A stretch of DNA of 64,000 bases from REEB76 sp963774895. GTDB taxonomy: Bacteria; Pseudomonadota; Gammaproteobacteria; Natronospirales; REEB76. Below are positions 17,459 through 26,489 of the stretch, piece after piece (within the stretch, counting starts at the first letter, position 1; every line of letters starts with the position of its first letter). Under the pieces are notes generated by a model. The model was not told the DNA's origin. It saw only the letters and a program-made list of their open reading frames with translations, and ran no database searches. The position numbers and the translations under genes are program-made. Where the stretch lies: NCBI GenBank assembly GCA_963774895.1, contig CAVZGN010000002.1, positions 477,975-541,974 on the forward strand. Reading direction: 5' to 3'.

Positions 17459-18727
17459 TCACAGATACAGTTCCTGGGGGTCGATACCATAGGCGCCGAG
17501 CTCCAGGCATTTCTCTATCCACAATTCCTCAGTTCCTTTCAAATGGGTATCGAACAGCAGATCGACTGTGTTGAACTGCGGTAGCCGTTTTTTGTTTTCA
17601 TCGAGTATAAGCATGACGCGAGGTTTGAGCCGGCGCGAATCGTTCTGTGCGATCACGATGGCTACGGCGCCGGTGTTAAGTTCCACCAGGGAACCGGTGG
17701 GGAAGACGCCCACCACCTGCATGAACTGTTCGACCACCTCAGACTGAAACAGCGTGCCGCGCCAACTGTAGATTTCACGCACCGCCTCGTAAGGCGAGCG
17801 TAGTTTGCTATAGGGGCGCGAACTGGTGATGGCGTCGTAGCAATCCACCATGCCGGCGATCTTGGCTAAAGTCGGTATCTGGTTTTCCTTGAGCTTATCC
17901 GGGTAACCGCTGCCATCATGGCGCTCATGATGACTGCGCACCATGGATATAATCCGCTCGGTGATGCCGCCCGCGCCCTCCAGCAGGTTGATGCTGTAAT
18001 CCACATGATTGCGCATAACATGCCATTCAACTTCCGTGAGTTTCTCCGCCTTGGTCAGCAGGGTATGCGGAAGTTTGGTCTTGCCCACATCGAATAGCAT
18101 GCAGCCCAAACCGATTTCATGCAGTGCAGATTTGTCCAGGCCCAGGTGGCGTCCGAAGGTAATCCCCCAGATGGATGTGCTCACCGAGTGGTGATACATG
18201 TAGGAATCATATTTCTTCATGCGTGCTAGCCAGATCATGGCATCCGGATTACGCAGCACACTTTCCACCATGGGTTCGACAGTCTCCTTGGCGATCTGCA
18301 CGTCCAGCCGTCCGTCCGTCTGGAGTTTGGTTATCAGATCCTCGACAGCCTTGTTGGCCTCGGTATAAATCGCCTTGGCAACCGGCAGTTCCTTTTCCAC
18401 TGGCTGGGTTGTGGCGTATACGGTGCGATTGCGGTTGCTGGCCGGAGCATGGGGTTTGGCATAGTGCAGGCTGGTGATCTGGGTGATGGTGCGGTTTTCA
18501 CGTCTGACGCCGGTTTTGGTGCGGGTGTTTTCCTTGTGGCTCTGCTCGAAATCCACATATACATATCGGCAGTGATGCTTCAGCTCTTCGATGTCTTCCT
18601 GATTGCGGATAAAGAAACCCTGGAACAGGAACGGGGTATCAGTCCACGGCCGGTCAAGACGCGCCACATACATGCCGGTCTCGAGATCCGCGGTATTTAC
18701 TTTTATTTGATTTTGAGGTTCGACCAC
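17459..18727 (-). CDS. DUF3391/HD-GYP domain protein with an altered HD site
   Basis: The 422-residue protein starts with GTG. An N-terminal DUF3391 segment (about 1-135; LETGMYVARLDRPW, FLFQGFFI) leads into an HD-GYP domain (about 150-400). The GYP motif is intact (HHERHDGSGYP, about 266-276), but the usual HDIGK reads FDVGK (212-216): the metal-binding His is Phe. Activity against cyclic-di-GMP cannot be assumed; it may bind the nucleotide or partner proteins instead. It lies upstream of the EAL gene in the same direction, which points to a small cyclic-di-GMP unit. Confidence 0.9.
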   Translation of the reverse strand: MVEPQNQIKVNTADLETGMYVARLDRPWTDTPFLFQGFFIRNQEDIEELKHHCRYVYVDFEQSHKENTRTKTGVRRENRTITQITSLHYAKPHAPASNRNRTVYATTQPVEKELPVAKAIYTEANKAVEDLITKLQTDGRLDVQIAKETVEPMVESVLRNPDAMIWLARMKKYDSYMYHHSVSTSIWGITFGRHLGLDKSALHEIGLGCMLFDVGKTKLPHTLLTKAEKLTEVEWHVMRNHVDYSINLLEGAGGITERIISMVRSHHERHDGSGYPDKLKENQIPTLAKIAGMVDCYDAITSSRPYSKLRSPYEAVREIYSWRGTLFQSEVVEQFMQVVGVFPTGSLVELNTGAVAIVIAQNDSRRLKPRVMLILDENKKRLPQFNTVDLLFDTHLKGTEELWIEKCLELGAYGIDPQELYL

Positions 18728-18866
18728 GTCGTTCCTGTGTATATGCCGTTGTCATTAATGAGACGGCGAAGCACCGACTGCATATAGCCACGCAGCAAAC
18801 GGACCAGTATGGTACGTGGCGCACGCTTTTGACAATCACCGCGCCAGCGGCATTCACGCTTGAAAA

Positions 18867-19583
18867 TCAGGCTGCACGCGCGGCGCGTGCCAAACACCAG
18901 ACCTGTACCTTGGCGGCTCCGGCCTGTCTGAGAGTCGAAGCCAGGGCGGAGGCGGTGGCGCCGGTAGTCAGGACGTCGTCCAGGACGGCGATATGCGCGC
19001 CGATTAGCGAATGGCCGATTTCGAAAGCCGCACGCAGGTTGCGGCGGCGTGCTACAGCATCGAGCTCGGATTGTACTGCCGTATTCTTAACACGGACGCA
19101 TACACGGTCATCGGCGATGCAAAGCCGCAAGCGCCGGGCAACCGGTCGCGCGAGTTCCAACGCTTGGTTGAAACCGCGACTACGCAGACGTGCAACGTGC
19201 AAGGGCACGGGTAAAAGTAAATCCGGCTTCATGATGTTACCGGCTGCCAGATACGCCGCCAGCAGTTCACCCAACACCCGGCCGGTGGCCAGATCGCCGC
19301 TGAATTTGAAACGTTGCAGCAAGTGATCCAGCGGCCAGGTATACAGCAAGGGGCTGATGGCCCCATCCCACGGCGGCGGAGATCTAAGACAATCACCACA
19401 ACGCTGTACGCCGACCCCGAACGGCATGGGCGCAGCACACAGTCTGCAGAAATGTCGATTCCAGCACAGATCCCGGGTACAGGCGGCACACAATTCCCAC
19501 TGTGAACGGCTGCGCCTTCCGCAAAGCAGGCAAAAAGGTGGGTATAGCAGGCTACCCAGGCGTTTCAGCCAACCGTAAACCAT
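18867..19583 (-). CDS. comF: ComF-family phosphoribosyltransferase-like protein
   Basis: The start is placed at MVYGWLKRLGSLLYPP (238 residues), the usual ComF beginning. The longer open frame to 19724 would overlap the bioB coding start. A zinc-ribbon region holds four Cys pairs (CLLCG, CAAC, CRLC, CGDC). The middle has the LLPVPLH and RGFNQALELA segments, and the C-terminal PRPP-binding motif is VLDDVLTTGATASA. ComF proteins work in DNA uptake and single-strand handling during transformation. It is divergent from bioB, and its first codons overlap the BirA-like operator. Confidence 0.92.
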   Translation of the reverse strand: MVYGWLKRLGSLLYPPFCLLCGRRSRSQWELCAACTRDLCWNRHFCRLCAAPMPFGVGVQRCGDCLRSPPPWDGAISPLLYTWPLDHLLQRFKFSGDLATGRVLGELLAAYLAAGNIMKPDLLLPVPLHVARLRSRGFNQALELARPVARRLRLCIADDRVCVRVKNTAVQSELDAVARRRNLRAAFEIGHSLIGAHIAVLDDVLTTGATASALASTLRQAGAAKVQVWCLARAARAA

Positions 19584-19605
19584 CCCTAGATCTCCGGGTT
19601 GACAG
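19573..19605. promoter_or_regulatory. Candidate BirA operator in the comF-bioB divergent region
   Basis: Two inverted half-sites, CCGTAAACC at 19573-19581 and GGTTGACAG at 19597-19605, are separated by 15 bases. Each matches 7 of 9 positions of the known proteobacterial BirA operator (TTGTAAACC, 14-15 bases, GGTTTACAA). The right half-site contains the -35 box of the bioB promoter, the classical position for repression when biotin is plentiful. The left half-site covers the first codons of comF. BirA itself is not in the window. Confidence 0.65.
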
Positions 19606-19626
19606 CCTTCTTTATCCCGATACACT
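19599..19626 (+). promoter_or_regulatory. bioB promoter
   Basis: A consensus -35 TTGACA at 19599-19604 is followed 16 bases later by TACACT at 19621-19626. The start point would be about 50 nt upstream of the bioB ATG. The -35 lies within the BirA-like operator. Confidence 0.6.
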
Positions 19627-19682
19627 GCGTCCAGGCTTACGGGATCATCACAGCATGATGCCATGCTTACGCGGTGCTCACC

Positions 19683-20726
19683 ATGCATTCTTTGAACAGC
19701 AACACTGCTTCGGACATCCGCCATGACTGGACACTGTCAGAAGTCCAGGCGCTTATGTCGCAACCCTTCAATGATCTGTTGTATCAGGCCCATAATCTGC
19801 ACCGCTGCTATTTCGACCCCAACGCGGTGCAGATCTCCACGCTCTTGTCCATCAAGACGGGGTCGTGCCCGGAAGACTGCAAATACTGTCCGCAGAGCGC
19901 CCGATACCACACCAGCCTCAAGTCCGAAAAACTCATGCCTGTGGCGGATGTGATCAGCCAGGCGAAGCTCGCCAAGGATAACGGCGCCACGCGCTTCTGC
20001 ATGGGTGCGGCCTATCGCAGCCCAAAGGATAAGGACCTGGACAAGATCATCGACATGATCCGTGCAGTACGTGCGCTCGACATGGAGACCTGCGCCACGC
20101 TCGGCATGCTCACAGCCAAGCAGGCGCAGCGGCTGGCAGATGCCGGACTGGATTACTACAACCACAATATTGATACCTCGGAAAACTATTACCGCGAGAT
20201 CATCACCACCCGCTGCTTTCAGGACCGCCTGGACACATTGCAGCATGTGCGCGCCGCCGGCATGCATGTATGCTGCGGCGGTATCATCGGCATGGGTGAG
20301 AGCCGCAGCGATCACGCCGCCATGCTGCACACACTGGCGACCTTGCCGAAGCATCCAGAGAGCGTGCCCATCAACCAGCTGGTGCAGGTGGAAGGCACGC
20401 CACTGCACGGCAGCGCGGCCGTGGATCCTTTCGACTTCATCCGCGTCATCGCCGTGGCCCGTATCCTCATGCCCAAGGCGCACGTGCGCCTGTCAGCAGG
20501 TCGTGCGCAGATGCACGACGAGATGCAGGCACTGGCGTTTTTCGCCGGTGCCAATTCCATCTTCTATGGTGAAAAGCTTCTGACCACCGAAAACCCGGAA
20601 CAGGATGCAGACCGGCGGTTATTCGCACGTCTCGGCATCCACGCGGAAGCGTCTTCCGATGCGGCCGGCCGCAAGCCTGGAGCCGGCGCTGCGGATCAGC
20701 ATGAGCAACGCCGCGCAACGTCTTGA
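19683..20726 (+). CDS. bioB: Biotin synthase
   Basis: BioB is a radical SAM enzyme that inserts sulfur into dethiobiotin. ATG 19683 (MHSLNSNTAS) is chosen; a GTG three codons upstream is an alternative, and neither has a strong ribosome binding site. The 347-residue product has the [4Fe-4S] motif CPEDCKYC and the following PQSARYHT, the ATRFCMGAAYR segment, YYNHNIDTSENYY, and the cysteine/arginine ligands of the second cluster further on (CCGGIIGMGE, VRLSAGR). It is the first gene of bioB-F-H-C-D. Its last 26 bases overlap bioF. Confidence 0.97.
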   Translation: MHSLNSNTASDIRHDWTLSEVQALMSQPFNDLLYQAHNLHRCYFDPNAVQISTLLSIKTGSCPEDCKYCPQSARYHTSLKSEKLMPVADVISQAKLAKDNGATRFCMGAAYRSPKDKDLDKIIDMIRAVRALDMETCATLGMLTAKQAQRLADAGLDYYNHNIDTSENYYREIITTRCFQDRLDTLQHVRAAGMHVCCGGIIGMGESRSDHAAMLHTLATLPKHPESVPINQLVQVEGTPLHGSAAVDPFDFIRVIAVARILMPKAHVRLSAGRAQMHDEMQALAFFAGANSIFYGEKLLTTENPEQDADRRLFARLGIHAEASSDAAGRKPGAGAADQHEQRRATS

Positions 20727-21885
20727 TGATTTGCTCAGCCCTGATCTGCAAGCGCTGAGAGCCCGATCGCTGTACCGCTCGCGGCGCGTGGTCGATGGAC
20801 CTCAGGGCGCAGAGATCCAAATCGACGGCCGGCGTTGTCTAAATTTCTCCAGCAACGATTACCTGGGACTCGCCGGGCATCCGGCTTTGCGCAGGGCGGC
20901 GGGCCGTGCGCTCGATGAATATGGCACCGGCAGCGGCGCTTCCCATCTAATCACCGGCCATAGCCGTGCGCACGCGGCACTCGAAGCCGAGCTCGCTGAG
21001 TTCACACGACGACCACGGGCCTTGCTGTTCTCGACTGGGTACACGGCGAATCTGGGTGTGGCCGGCGCACTGCTGGGCCGCGGCGACCGGGTGTTATGCG
21101 ATCGTTTGGATCACGCCTCGCTGCTGGATGCATGTGTACTCAGCGGCGCGCGCTTCCACCGATATCCGCACGCGCGCACGGACACATCCGAGTGGCAAAA
21201 AATCCAGCCCGCTGGACGCACGCTGGTCATGACCGATGGCGTGTTCAGCATGGACGGCGACATAGCGCCGCTGCCGGATTTGGCGCAAGCGTGCGCAGCG
21301 TCGGGCGCGTTTCTAATGGTCGATGATGCCCACGCATTCGGTGTACTTGGCCAACACGGCCGTGGCAGCCTTGAACATTTTGGCCTGGGGCAGCAAGAGG
21401 TACCCATATATATGGCTACGCTCGGCAAGGCTTTGGGCAGCTTCGGTGCATTCGTAGCCGGCAGTGAATCGCTGGTGGAAACTCTCATCCAGCACGCGCG
21501 CACCTACATCTATACGACCGCGATGCCCGCCTGCTTGGCCGAGGCCGGGCGCGCGGCGCTCAAGCTGGTGCAAACCGAAGACTGGCGGCGCGAGCATCTC
21601 AAGCGACTGATCCAACGATTCCGCAGCGGCGCCAGCCAACTGGGCCTGCCGATGCTGGATTCCATGACTGCCATCCAGCCGCTGCTGCTGGGTGCGCCGC
21701 AACTGGCAGTGACGGTCTCCGAACATCTGCGTGAGCGCGGCATGCTGGCGCTGGCGATCCGCCCGCCCACCGTGCCTGCCGGCAGTGCGCGCCTGCGCAT
21801 CACGCTGTCCGCGGCTCACAGCGGGGAACACATTGACCGACTGCTGGAGGCATTGACAGTCGTGTTGACCGAGTTGAACCGTTGA
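20701..21885 (+). CDS. bioF: 8-amino-7-oxononanoate synthase
   Basis: A PLP enzyme joining pimeloyl-ACP and alanine. The start at MSNAAQRLDDLLSP is the family-like N-terminus; an upstream ATG at 20605 lies inside bioB. The 394-residue product carries NDYLGLAGHP, GTGSGASHLITGH, the cofactor region DDAHAFGVLG, and the PLP lysine in MATLGKALGSFGAF. It overlaps bioB by 26 bases, which implies coupled translation in a different frame. Confidence 0.96.
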   Translation: MSNAAQRLDDLLSPDLQALRARSLYRSRRVVDGPQGAEIQIDGRRCLNFSSNDYLGLAGHPALRRAAGRALDEYGTGSGASHLITGHSRAHAALEAELAEFTRRPRALLFSTGYTANLGVAGALLGRGDRVLCDRLDHASLLDACVLSGARFHRYPHARTDTSEWQKIQPAGRTLVMTDGVFSMDGDIAPLPDLAQACAASGAFLMVDDAHAFGVLGQHGRGSLEHFGLGQQEVPIYMATLGKALGSFGAFVAGSESLVETLIQHARTYIYTTAMPACLAEAGRAALKLVQTEDWRREHLKRLIQRFRSGASQLGLPMLDSMTAIQPLLLGAPQLAVTVSEHLRERGMLALAIRPPTVPAGSARLRITLSAAHSGEHIDRLLEALTVVLTELNR

Positions 21886-21909
21886 CTATTGCGCACCGCG
21901 CCGGGGTTT

Positions 21910-22752
21910 ATGTCGTTGAAACTGCACACTGAAACCACCGGCTACGGCCCGGATTTATTTCTGGTGCATGGTTGGTGCCTGCACAGCGGTGTATGGGGCA
22001 GCCTTGTGCCGGAACTGACGCGCAGCTATCGCGTCACCCGGGTGGATTTACCGGGGCATGGTCGCAGCCACGAGCTATCGATGCCAACGACACTCATGGA
22101 GCTGGCACATATGCTCCTGGAAGTCGCGCCGCAGAATGCCGCGTGGCTGGGATGGTCACTGGGTGGCCTGGCATGCTTGCGCGCGGCTGTGGATTTTCCG
22201 GGGCGCTTACGTGCCCTGGTGCTGGTAAGCACCACGCCACGCTTTATAACCGCTGCCGATTGGCCACAGGCCATGCCGCTGGAACAATTACAGGCAATGG
22301 TTACAGAGCTGCGGGACGATCACCAAAAAACCGTGCAACGGTTTCTGACCCTGCAGATGCGTGGTGATTCGGCAGCTCAGGCGACGCTGCGGCAGCTGCG
22401 CACAGTACTGCTATCGATTGGCCAGCCATCAGCCACGGATCTGGAACGCGGCCTGAAGTTGTTGCGCGACAGTGATGTGCGCGCCGAATTGCCACACATT
22501 CATATACCGACATTGGTCATCACGGGCGGCTACGACCGGCTGATACCGGTGCAGGCGGGCGAATTCATGGCGGCCGTTGTGCAGGGCGCACAATTCGTGG
22601 TCTTTCCCCAAGCAGCGCATGCGCCATTTCTGTCCCGTCCGGTGGAATTCCTGTTCGCATTACAGCAGTTTCTGCAGAAACTTCCGGCAGTCCGGAGCGT
22701 GCAGGCCGGCGATCATCCGCCTATGTCTGCGCTCGGTGACCAACGAACATGA
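21910..22752 (+). CDS. bioH: Pimeloyl-ACP methyl ester carboxylesterase
   Basis: BioH removes the methyl group from pimeloyl-ACP methyl ester, ending pimelate assembly. The alpha/beta-hydrolase shows LVHGWCLHSGVW (oxyanion hole), the nucleophile in GWSLGG, an acid in TGGYDRLIP, and the His in AAHAPFLSRP. ATG 21910 (MSLKLHTET, GGGG just upstream) is preferred to the TTG at 21889, giving 280 residues. It follows bioF by 24 bases and overlaps bioC by 4. Confidence 0.93.
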   Translation: MSLKLHTETTGYGPDLFLVHGWCLHSGVWGSLVPELTRSYRVTRVDLPGHGRSHELSMPTTLMELAHMLLEVAPQNAAWLGWSLGGLACLRAAVDFPGRLRALVLVSTTPRFITAADWPQAMPLEQLQAMVTELRDDHQKTVQRFLTLQMRGDSAAQATLRQLRTVLLSIGQPSATDLERGLKLLRDSDVRAELPHIHIPTLVITGGYDRLIPVQAGEFMAAVVQGAQFVVFPQAAHAPFLSRPVEFLFALQQFLQKLPAVRSVQAGDHPPMSALGDQRT

Positions 22753-23645
22753 ACGACAGCCACCATCAGGATGAGTTCTCGCTGGATCATCGCCAGCTGC
22801 GGGCATCCTTCGAGCGAGCCGCCCGTGGTTATGACGTGGCCGCAGTCCTGCAACGAGAAATCGGTACGCGCCTGCGGGAGCGGCTGGAACTAACCACGCT
22901 CATACCCGCGCGCATCCTGGATGTAGGCTGTGGCACCGGTGGTCAGATGCGGGCGTTAGCCAAACGTTATCCCGCGGCGCAGGTATGCGGCGCAGATCTG
23001 GCCATGAACATGCTGCTTGCCGGCCGCCGCGCCCATGGCTGGTTCAGCCGAAAACCGTTGGTGTGCGCCGATGCTGCGCACCTACCGTTCGCGGCCACCA
23101 GTTTTGATCTGGCCTACAGCAACTTGATGCTGCAATGGTGTGATGATCCGGAGCGAGTATTCAGGGAACTGCGGCGCGTGCTGCATCCACATGCGCTGCT
23201 GCTGTTCAGCACCTTTGGTCCAGACACCCTCAAGGAATTACGCAGCGCCTGGCAAGCGGTTGATGGTTTCAATCATGTGAATCGCTTCATCGATATGCAT
23301 GACATCGGTGATGTGCTGCTGCGCGCCGGTTTCGTGGAACCGGTGATGGATGTGGAGCATATGACGCTCACTTACACGGACGTACATGCATTGATGCGCG
23401 ATCTGAAAAGCATCGGCGCGCATAACGTCACCCACGGCCGGGCCCGCGGCTTGTACGGACGCGAGCGCATGCAGCAACTCGCGCAGGCTTACGAACGATT
23501 CCGCCACGATGGACGTGTGCCGGCCACCTATGAAGTGGTGTACGGCACGGCCTGGACACCTGCCTATATTCCTGCCGACATGTTGACGCCGGATGAAATC
23601 CAAACCGCCTTGGGCGGCCGGCAACCAACGGCTGGCGGTATCTGA
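22749..23645 (+). CDS. bioC: Malonyl-ACP O-methyltransferase
   Basis: BioC methylates the free carboxyl of malonyl-ACP so that fatty-acid enzymes accept it as primer. The 298-residue protein has the class I SAM fold: ILDVGCGTGGQMRAL, the acidic residue after beta-2 (VCGADLAMNML), and FDLAYSNLMLQWCDD. The N-terminal RASFERAARGYD is typical of BioC. It starts within the bioH stop and ends one base before bioD begins. Confidence 0.95.
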   Translation: MNDSHHQDEFSLDHRQLRASFERAARGYDVAAVLQREIGTRLRERLELTTLIPARILDVGCGTGGQMRALAKRYPAAQVCGADLAMNMLLAGRRAHGWFSRKPLVCADAAHLPFAATSFDLAYSNLMLQWCDDPERVFRELRRVLHPHALLLFSTFGPDTLKELRSAWQAVDGFNHVNRFIDMHDIGDVLLRAGFVEPVMDVEHMTLTYTDVHALMRDLKSIGAHNVTHGRARGLYGRERMQQLAQAYERFRHDGRVPATYEVVYGTAWTPAYIPADMLTPDEIQTALGGRQPTAGGI

Positions 23646-24347
23646 ATGCGCGGTTTCTTCATCACCGCCACCGACACCGGCGTGGGCAAGACGCTGGTGG
23701 CCACGAGTCTGTTGCGCGTCATCGCGGCCACCGGCCTGCAGGCTGTCGGCATGAAACCGGTGGCCAGCGGCGCCTCGCAGACCACCACAGGATTGCGCAA
23801 TGCGGATGCCATGGAGTTGCAAGCCGCATCGACCACATCGCCGCCCTATGAAGATGTGAATCCTTATGTGTTTACTCCCGCCATCGCGCCGCACCTGGCC
23901 GCAGCTGAAGCCGGGGTGACCATTGAACTGCCGCGGATACTCGCGGCCTGTCAGCGGCTGTGCAGTGACGCCGATGCGTTGGTGGTGGAAGGGGTGGGCG
24001 GCTGGCAGGTGCCGTTGGCCGATGGTCTGCAGTTACCGGATCTGGCCCGGGCTTTGGGCTTGCCGGTGATCCTGGTGGTGGGGTTGCGTCTGGGTTGTCT
24101 TAATCACGCGCAGCTTAGCGCCCGCGCCATCCGTGAGGACGGTCTGAGACTCGCCGGCTGGGTGGCGAACGCGATCGATCCTGATTTCGAACGCCGCTCG
24201 GGGAATCTCGCAACCCTGAAACGCGTGCTGCCAGCGCCGCTATTGGGGAATATCGCCTGGCAGCCTACGCTAAACCGCGAAACACTGGCAGACGAACTGG
24301 ATGCGGCGAGCATCCTCAGGATCCTGAACGCTGCCCAGGCAGAATGA
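23646..24347 (+). CDS. bioD: Dethiobiotin synthetase
   Basis: BioD closes the ureido ring of dethiobiotin with CO2 and ATP. The 233-residue protein has the P-loop TATDTGVGKT (7-16), the substrate Lys in GMKPVASG, and VEGVGGWQVPL. The ATG directly follows the bioC stop. It ends the biotin operon; bioA is not in the window, so the DAPA aminotransferase must be elsewhere. No clear terminator follows. Confidence 0.96.
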   Translation: MRGFFITATDTGVGKTLVATSLLRVIAATGLQAVGMKPVASGASQTTTGLRNADAMELQAASTTSPPYEDVNPYVFTPAIAPHLAAAEAGVTIELPRILAACQRLCSDADALVVEGVGGWQVPLADGLQLPDLARALGLPVILVVGLRLGCLNHAQLSARAIREDGLRLAGWVANAIDPDFERRSGNLATLKRVLPAPLLGNIAWQPTLNRETLADELDAASILRILNAAQAE

Positions 24348-24470
24348 CACACCGAATCACGGACACAAGGCCGCCGAGATGTACGGGAGTCCACCTGGGC
24401 GATGTCGCCGACGCCATGCAGCTCCGCGCAGCCAATTCTGAAGAATTACCCGCAGAATCCTCGGACTCCG

Positions 24471-24499
24471 TTGCACACTATAGGTGCTTGCAGTAGCAT
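24471..24499 (+). promoter_or_regulatory. Candidate promoter of the cytochrome oxidase region
   Basis: TTGCAC at 24471-24476 and TAGCAT at 24494-24499 are 17 bases apart, about 70 bases before the DUF2244 start. The rest of the 24348-24568 gap shows no gene or clear hairpin. Confidence 0.35.
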
Positions 24500-24568
24500 A
24501 CTTCGCCAGTTTTCCGCGGCTTCAAACCACAGACCGGGTGTTGCATAATCAAGCGCCGGCGGTCCTAT

Positions 24569-25105
24569 ATGGATAATAATTGTGCAGCTGGCAGTTGCGA
24601 GGTGACTGCGACCATGCCGGCCGTCAAGCCCGATGCCGCCCTGCATCGTATAGTGATCGTGCCGAATCGATCGCTGAGTATTGGGGGTTTTTGGCTCTTT
24701 TATGCCAGCACCGTGGCCGTGACTCTGGCACTGGGCATGTGGTTTGCGCTGGCGGGATTCTGGCCAGTACTGGCATACACCATTGTCGAGATGCTGCTGC
24801 TGGGCTTGTGTCTCTACCTATGCTGGCAGCACGGACAATATGGCGAGGTGATTACCGTGGATGGCGCGCATGTGCTGATAGACAAGCGTCAGGGTCAGCA
24901 TGTAGTGCACCGGGAGTTCAATCGCTACTGGGCGCAATTGGTGGTAAGCGAACCGGCAACACGACTGCATTCATGGCGGCTGTTTATACGCTCCCATGGC
25001 CGACAGTGCGAAATCGGTCGTTGCCTGACGGAAGCAGGGCGTGACACACTTAAACTGCGGCTCGCGGAACTGATCGGGCCATTGGGAAAAACTGTATCAA
25101 TCTGA
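24569..25105 (+). CDS. DUF2244 membrane protein
   Basis: A 178-residue protein with two membrane helices (about 40-85: GGFWLFYASTVAVTLALG and the following VLAYTIVEMLLLGLCL) and a cytosolic beta-rich C-terminal domain. The pattern, with an N-terminal IVIVPNRSLS segment, fits the DUF2244 family, which often precedes coxB in proteobacteria. A role in cytochrome oxidase biogenesis is suggested by position only. The start could also be the Met at about residue 16. The gap to coxB is 43 bases. Confidence 0.8.
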   Translation: MDNNCAAGSCEVTATMPAVKPDAALHRIVIVPNRSLSIGGFWLFYASTVAVTLALGMWFALAGFWPVLAYTIVEMLLLGLCLYLCWQHGQYGEVITVDGAHVLIDKRQGQHVVHREFNRYWAQLVVSEPATRLHSWRLFIRSHGRQCEIGRCLTEAGRDTLKLRLAELIGPLGKTVSI

Positions 25106-25148
25106 AGTTGCCACAGGTTATCTGGATCCCAGCTGGAGTCATAAACGC

Positions 25149-26468
25149 ATGCTTTTAAAAAATCTCAACTTTGCCTTGCGCGTGCTGGTTGCCGCGATGC
25201 TGGCGTTTATTTCCGGAACGGCTCTGGCTGTGGATTTGAACATGCCGATGGGCGTCACGCCCATCGGCCAGGCTGTCTACGGTTTGCACATGTACGCCTT
25301 CTGGGTGTGTGTGGGTATTGGCATCGTGGTCTTCGGTCTGATGATCGTTTCGATTATCTGGCACCGCAAAGCCGCCGGTCATCAAGCCGCACAGTTCCAT
25401 GATAATACCGTGCTGGAAGTAATTTGGACCATAATTCCCTTCATCATTCTGATCGCGCTCGCGATACCTTCGGCCAAAATCCTGGTGAAAATGACCGACA
25501 CCAGCGATTCGGATATGAGCATCAAGATCGAGGGTTATCAGTGGAAGTGGCAATATGATTATCTGCAGGACGGCTTCAGTTATTTCAGCACCTTGGCCGC
25601 TGATAGCAACGCAGCCCGCCAACTGGATTCCGGGATCAATCCAGAGAGCATTCCACATTATCTGCGCGACGTGGATCATCCAATGGTAGTGCCCACTGAT
25701 ACGAAGATTCGCCTATTGATTACTTCGAATGATGTGATTCACTCCTGGTGGGTTCCGGATTTTGGCGTCAAAATGGATGCCATCCCTGGTTTTGTGAACC
25801 AGGTCTGGATCAAGGTGGATCAGCCTGGTACCTATCGCGGGTCATGTTCACAATTGTGCGGCCGTGGGCACGCCTTCATGCCCATCGTAGTGGTGGCTGA
25901 AAACCGGGACGATTACCAGAAATGGATCGCAGCCATGAAGACCGGCAACGGCGCTTACATCGACCCGGCGTCAATGCAATCTGAACAAACCGGCAGTCCG
26001 GTGGTGTACGCACCGGCGGTACTCAATATCAATACAAATACGTCCGCCCAGCTGCAGCCGACTGCCTCGGTGCTGCCAGCTGCAGCGCCAACAGCTCAAG
26101 CACAAAGCCCTACGACTGTCGCCGAGCCATCTGTCCAAAAGATGGCGGGTATAGAAAAAACTCTGACCTTGGCAGAGGCCATGGCGCGTGGCAAACAGGT
26201 GTTTGATACCAACTGTGCCGCCTGCCATATGACCAACGGTAAGGGCAACCCGGAAATCGGCGCACCGGCCATTGCCGGTGGCCCGATCCCGAATGGTCCA
26301 GTGGCTGCGCATATCAGTCTGGTATTGCACGGCAAAGGCATTATGCCGGCCTGGGGCAAAGTCCTGAACGATGCTGATCTTGCTGCTGTGATCACTTATG
26401 AGCGCAATGCCTTCGGTAATCATAAGGGTGATGTAGTGCAGCCCGCCCAGATCAAGGCTGCACGCTGA
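25149..26468 (+). CDS. coxB: Cytochrome c oxidase subunit II fused to cytochrome c
   Basis: The 439-residue protein has a signal peptide (to about 27), two membrane helices (about 45-72 and 90-112), the CuA cupredoxin domain (about 122-262) and, after an Ala/Thr/Pro linker, a cytochrome c domain (heme motif CAACH at 356-360). This makes the oxidase caa3-like. CuA ligands are H198, C233, C237, H241 and M244. Between the cysteines the sequence is CSQLC: the almost invariant Glu is Gln (codon CAA). It is followed by coxA after 21 bases with a GAGG site. Confidence 0.95.
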   Translation: MLLKNLNFALRVLVAAMLAFISGTALAVDLNMPMGVTPIGQAVYGLHMYAFWVCVGIGIVVFGLMIVSIIWHRKAAGHQAAQFHDNTVLEVIWTIIPFIILIALAIPSAKILVKMTDTSDSDMSIKIEGYQWKWQYDYLQDGFSYFSTLAADSNAARQLDSGINPESIPHYLRDVDHPMVVPTDTKIRLLITSNDVIHSWWVPDFGVKMDAIPGFVNQVWIKVDQPGTYRGSCSQLCGRGHAFMPIVVVAENRDDYQKWIAAMKTGNGAYIDPASMQSEQTGSPVVYAPAVLNINTNTSAQLQPTASVLPAAAPTAQAQSPTTVAEPSVQKMAGIEKTLTLAEAMARGKQVFDTNCAACHMTNGKGNPEIGAPAIAGGPIPNGPVAAHISLVLHGKGIMPAWGKVLNDADLAAVITYERNAFGNHKGDVVQPAQIKAAR

Positions 26469-26489
26469 GTTTTAATCGAGGAACCGAAC

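Noticed and set aside
19584..19724. Longer N-terminus of ComF
   Set aside because: It would overlap the bioB coding start and add residues unlike the family; the later ATG fits ComF.
19737..20483. Minus-strand open frame of 248 residues opposite bioB
   Set aside because: Antisense of a certain biotin synthase, no protein-family features.
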